Origin: Osedax fenrisi
Lineage: Eukaryota; Annelida; Polychaeta; Sabellida; Siboglinidae
Direction of reading: 5' to 3'
Assembly (NCBI GenBank): GCA_964019155.1
Contig: OZ025242.1
Location: 64,600,448 to 64,664,447, forward strand
Length of the DNA: 64,000 bases
The notes below the pieces were generated by a model that made no database searches, was not told the DNA's origin, and was given only the letters and a program-made list of their open reading frames with translations. Of the stretch, positions 61,755-64,000 are shown one piece after another. Numbering within the stretch: the first letter of the stretch is position 1; each line of letters starts with the position of its first letter. A program made the translations under genes and the position numbers.

Positions 61755-61848
61755 GCTATAGCGTACCATTGACACATACCATAGTTATAGTGTATACGAA
61801 TACATTGTACATTGTACATTAACGCTGTCCTCTGCTTTACACACACGT

Positions 61849-61930
61849 GGGCATCACGTGGGTGTATCACGTGTGCGTGTGTGTGTCACGTGTGAGTGAG
61901 TGTGTGTGTCACGTGGGTGTGTATCACCTG
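61849..61930. repeat. CACGTG cluster in GT-rich DNA
   Basis: CACGTG occurs at least four times within about 80 bp (TCACGTGGGTG and TCACGTGTG contexts), as ACACGTGGG, TCACGTGGG, TCACGTGTG and others. Similar E-box clusters lie at 52918-52950 and 55376-55400. Confidence 0.85.
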
Positions 61931-62247
61931 TAAGGTTACCTGTAATGTTAACTATCCCTTATGATAGTGTAGCACTGGCCACTCTTACATTATCATACAA
62001 TTGCTAAACTAATAAGCGTATTATGTTTGAGTATAACTATGTCCTTTAACATAAAGTATATATAGATTTATTACATTTGTGTAGATATGGAATGTATTGT
62101 GAGGAATATATGCCTATCTATTTACATTGCTCGCGCGAAGGACGTATACGTGTTATACCTCCCCTTAAGTATATAGAATAATTATAAAGTATGAAGAATA
62201 TATTCTATATAGAGAAGTATACTAAATACAACTTTATCATATTTGCC

Positions 62248-62271
62248 AGCATCGCAATCAACATCATCATC

Positions 62272-62303
<32 letters not shown>

Positions 62304-62312
62304 CATCATCAA
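62248..62312 (+). repeat. (ATC)n microsatellite at the 5' junction of a LINE
   Basis: About 20 ATC/ACC units precede the truncated LINE at 62313. The same repeat lies beyond its 3' end (63885-64000). Confidence 0.95.
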
Positions 62313-63884
62313 TGCTATACAAAATCTATGATTATTCCTATACTTAAAAAGCCTACCCTTGACACTAGTGTACTATTAAATTACAGACCAATATCTCAAC
62401 TGCCTATAATTAGTAAAGTTCTAGAAAGAATCATATGTAAACAGATTACTGAATATCTGGTTACAAATAACCTCTATGATCCAAACCAATCTGCTTTCAG
62501 GCCCTCCCATTCAACAGAAACTGCATTAAATATGGTAACTGATTCTATTCTCAAATCGTTAGATGAGAATCATGTAGCTCAATTACTTTTACTAGATTTA
62601 ACTTCCGCGTTCGATACTATCTTACTTTTATGTACTTCTATCTTACTTTTAAAACCTCTTTGTTCGATTGGCTGAAATTGGTATTTCGAATAATGCTCTG
62701 GCATTCATTAAAAGTTATTTGGAAGACAGATATTATGCAGTTGTCATTGATGAATGTGAATCTGAACTAGTGAGTATGACACATGGTGTTCCACAGGGTA
62801 GCGTACTTGGGCCTCTTCTTTTCCTAATTTATATTAGCCCTTTGAAATACATAATTAAATCGTTCCCTAACATTCAGTATTTTATATACGCAGACGATAT
62901 TCAACTTTTGTCAAAAATTCCATATCATTACCAATCTTCCATTAATAATGAACTCTCTCTATGTGCAGATAGCATAAATGTTTGGTTATTAAGAAATAAC
63001 CTTCTTCTTAATACAAATAAAACTGAATTAATTAATATTTCAATTTCTCTGAATAGTTTCCCAATAGTCAATGTAGATAATATTCAAATAAATAGTAAAT
63101 CCAAAGTTAAAAATTTGGGGGTTATATTTGATGAAAAACTATCTTTCATACCACAAATAAATTCTTTGAGTAAATCAGTTAATTTATCACTATATAAAAT
63201 AAAATCAATTAGAAAATTAATCACACATAAAACTTGTGAAATATTAATTCATTCTCTTGTTTTTTAACGCCTAGATTATGTTAATTCACTATATAATAGA
63301 TTACCCAAATGTAGGACTAATAAAATTGATAAAATTATTAGATCATCTATTCGTACTATTCATAATATTAAATTCAATAACCATATATCAATTAGCTCCC
63401 TCCAGCATAAATTACAAATACTTTCCTTAAAAGACAGAGCCTTCCTTAAATCTGTTTCATTAGTTCACAATCTTATCTATTCAAATACATCTAATATATT
63501 ATCTGAAAGGATATCCTATTATCGACCACTCTCATCCCTTAGATCTAGATCTAGCAGCTGCCAAGTCTGTAAAACTAAATTTACCTAAATATAACTATGA
63601 GACCATTATGGGTAGATCTTTCTGTGTGTCAGCACTTACCAACTGGAATAAACTTCCGACAAAATTACGTTGTGAAATTAATTACAATATTTTCCGACGT
63701 AAAGTAAAATTGTTTTTACTTCATTAATATTAATATTGTTTTATATTTATTTATCTAAATTATTTAAATCAACATGTTATACTTATTTATTTTTATCTGT
63801 TTCATTTTTATCACACACTGTTGAGTAATGTAATTCGTTTTATATTTTTACGGTGTTTAAATAAACAATCAAATCAAATCAAAT
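62313..63884 (+). mobile_element. CR1/L2-like non-LTR retrotransposon, 5' truncated
   Basis: The reverse transcriptase is read in order: PILKKPTLDTSVLLNYRPIS, NQSAFRPSHSTETALN, LLLDLTSAFDT, then after a frameshift near 62640 GVPQGSVLGPLLFLIYI, FIYADDIQLL and NNLLLNTNKTELINI, LGVIFDEKLSF. TAA at 63265 interrupts the ORF before RLDYVNSLYN. A further frameshift near 63535 is followed by SALTNWNKLPTKLR and the natural stop near 63727. The 3' end has AATAAAC and an AATCAAATC tail merging into ATC repeats, as in many CR1/L2 elements. It is recent enough to read easily but inactive. Confidence 0.92.
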
Positions 63885-63888
63885 CATC

Positions 63889-63919
<31 letters not shown>

Positions 63920-64000
63920 CTATCATCATCATCATCATCATCATCACTATCATCATCATCATCACCACCATCATCATCATCATCATCATTATCATCACTA
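63885..64000 (+). repeat. (ATC)n microsatellite at the LINE 3' end
   Basis: ATC units with ACT and ACC variants run to the window edge from the LINE tail. Confidence 0.97.

Overview
The window is AT-rich animal (metazoan) nuclear DNA. GC-richer coding exons sit as small islands in a repeat-dense, AT-rich background. The evidence is spliced genes with GT/AG introns, tRNA-derived SINEs, non-LTR retrotransposons, TTAA-, TA- and 8-bp-TSD DNA transposons, and many micro- and minisatellites. The species cannot be named from the sequence. The class C receptor N-terminus and the element mix would suit a sponge or another early-branching marine invertebrate, but that is inference.

Two host genes are recognised, both on the + strand. 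The first fills positions 71-38011 and is the ortholog of RAB3GAP1, the catalytic subunit of the Rab3/Rab18 regulator. Its first exon(s) lie upstream of the window. I place 17 exons whose phases join without a break: 2505 nt, 834 codons plus stop. They end in a C-terminus that matches the vertebrate protein. The introns range from 65 bp to about 9.6 kb and hold most of the mobile DNA. The second gene starts at 45691: only its first coding exon (45691-45885) is visible. It encodes a signal peptide and the start of a GABA-B-receptor-like (class C GPCR) ligand-binding domain. It has a TATA box, a perfect CRE octamer and upstream ORFs. No later exon was recognised in the remaining 18 kb.

Mobile DNA by region. 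Intron 2 (2833-12427) holds a minus-strand CR1/L2-like LINE split by a TTAA-flanked element and a hAT-like element, the latter itself carrying two smaller inverted-repeat elements; a second, decayed LINE lies at 10030-11440. Intron 4 holds a LINE remnant, a full SINE and a 3-kb diverged palindrome (15592-18550). Intron 7 holds a complete 5.3-kb DNA transposon (22470-27807). It has 17-bp TIRs, TTAA target duplications and an eight-exon Mutator-domain transposase broken by a stop and a frameshift, plus an alternating 97/105-bp hairpin satellite. Downstream of RAB3GAP1 there are an unrelated LINE fragment, hAT MITEs, SINEs and a 740-bp GGTGTG array about 0.6 kb before the receptor promoter. The last third (46-64 kb) contains two related TIR families with GGGGAAAGT ends, more MITEs, palindromes, a 17-bp minisatellite, and a 5'-truncated LINE bounded by ATC microsatellites.

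The most notable observations are: the transposase gene whose 3' flank carries antisense copies of its own zinc-finger exon; the preference for GTT- (often GTTAGT) donor sites in RAB3GAP1; tandem arrays at the 3' splice sites; and two sister transposon families with shared ends but different internal repeated motifs.
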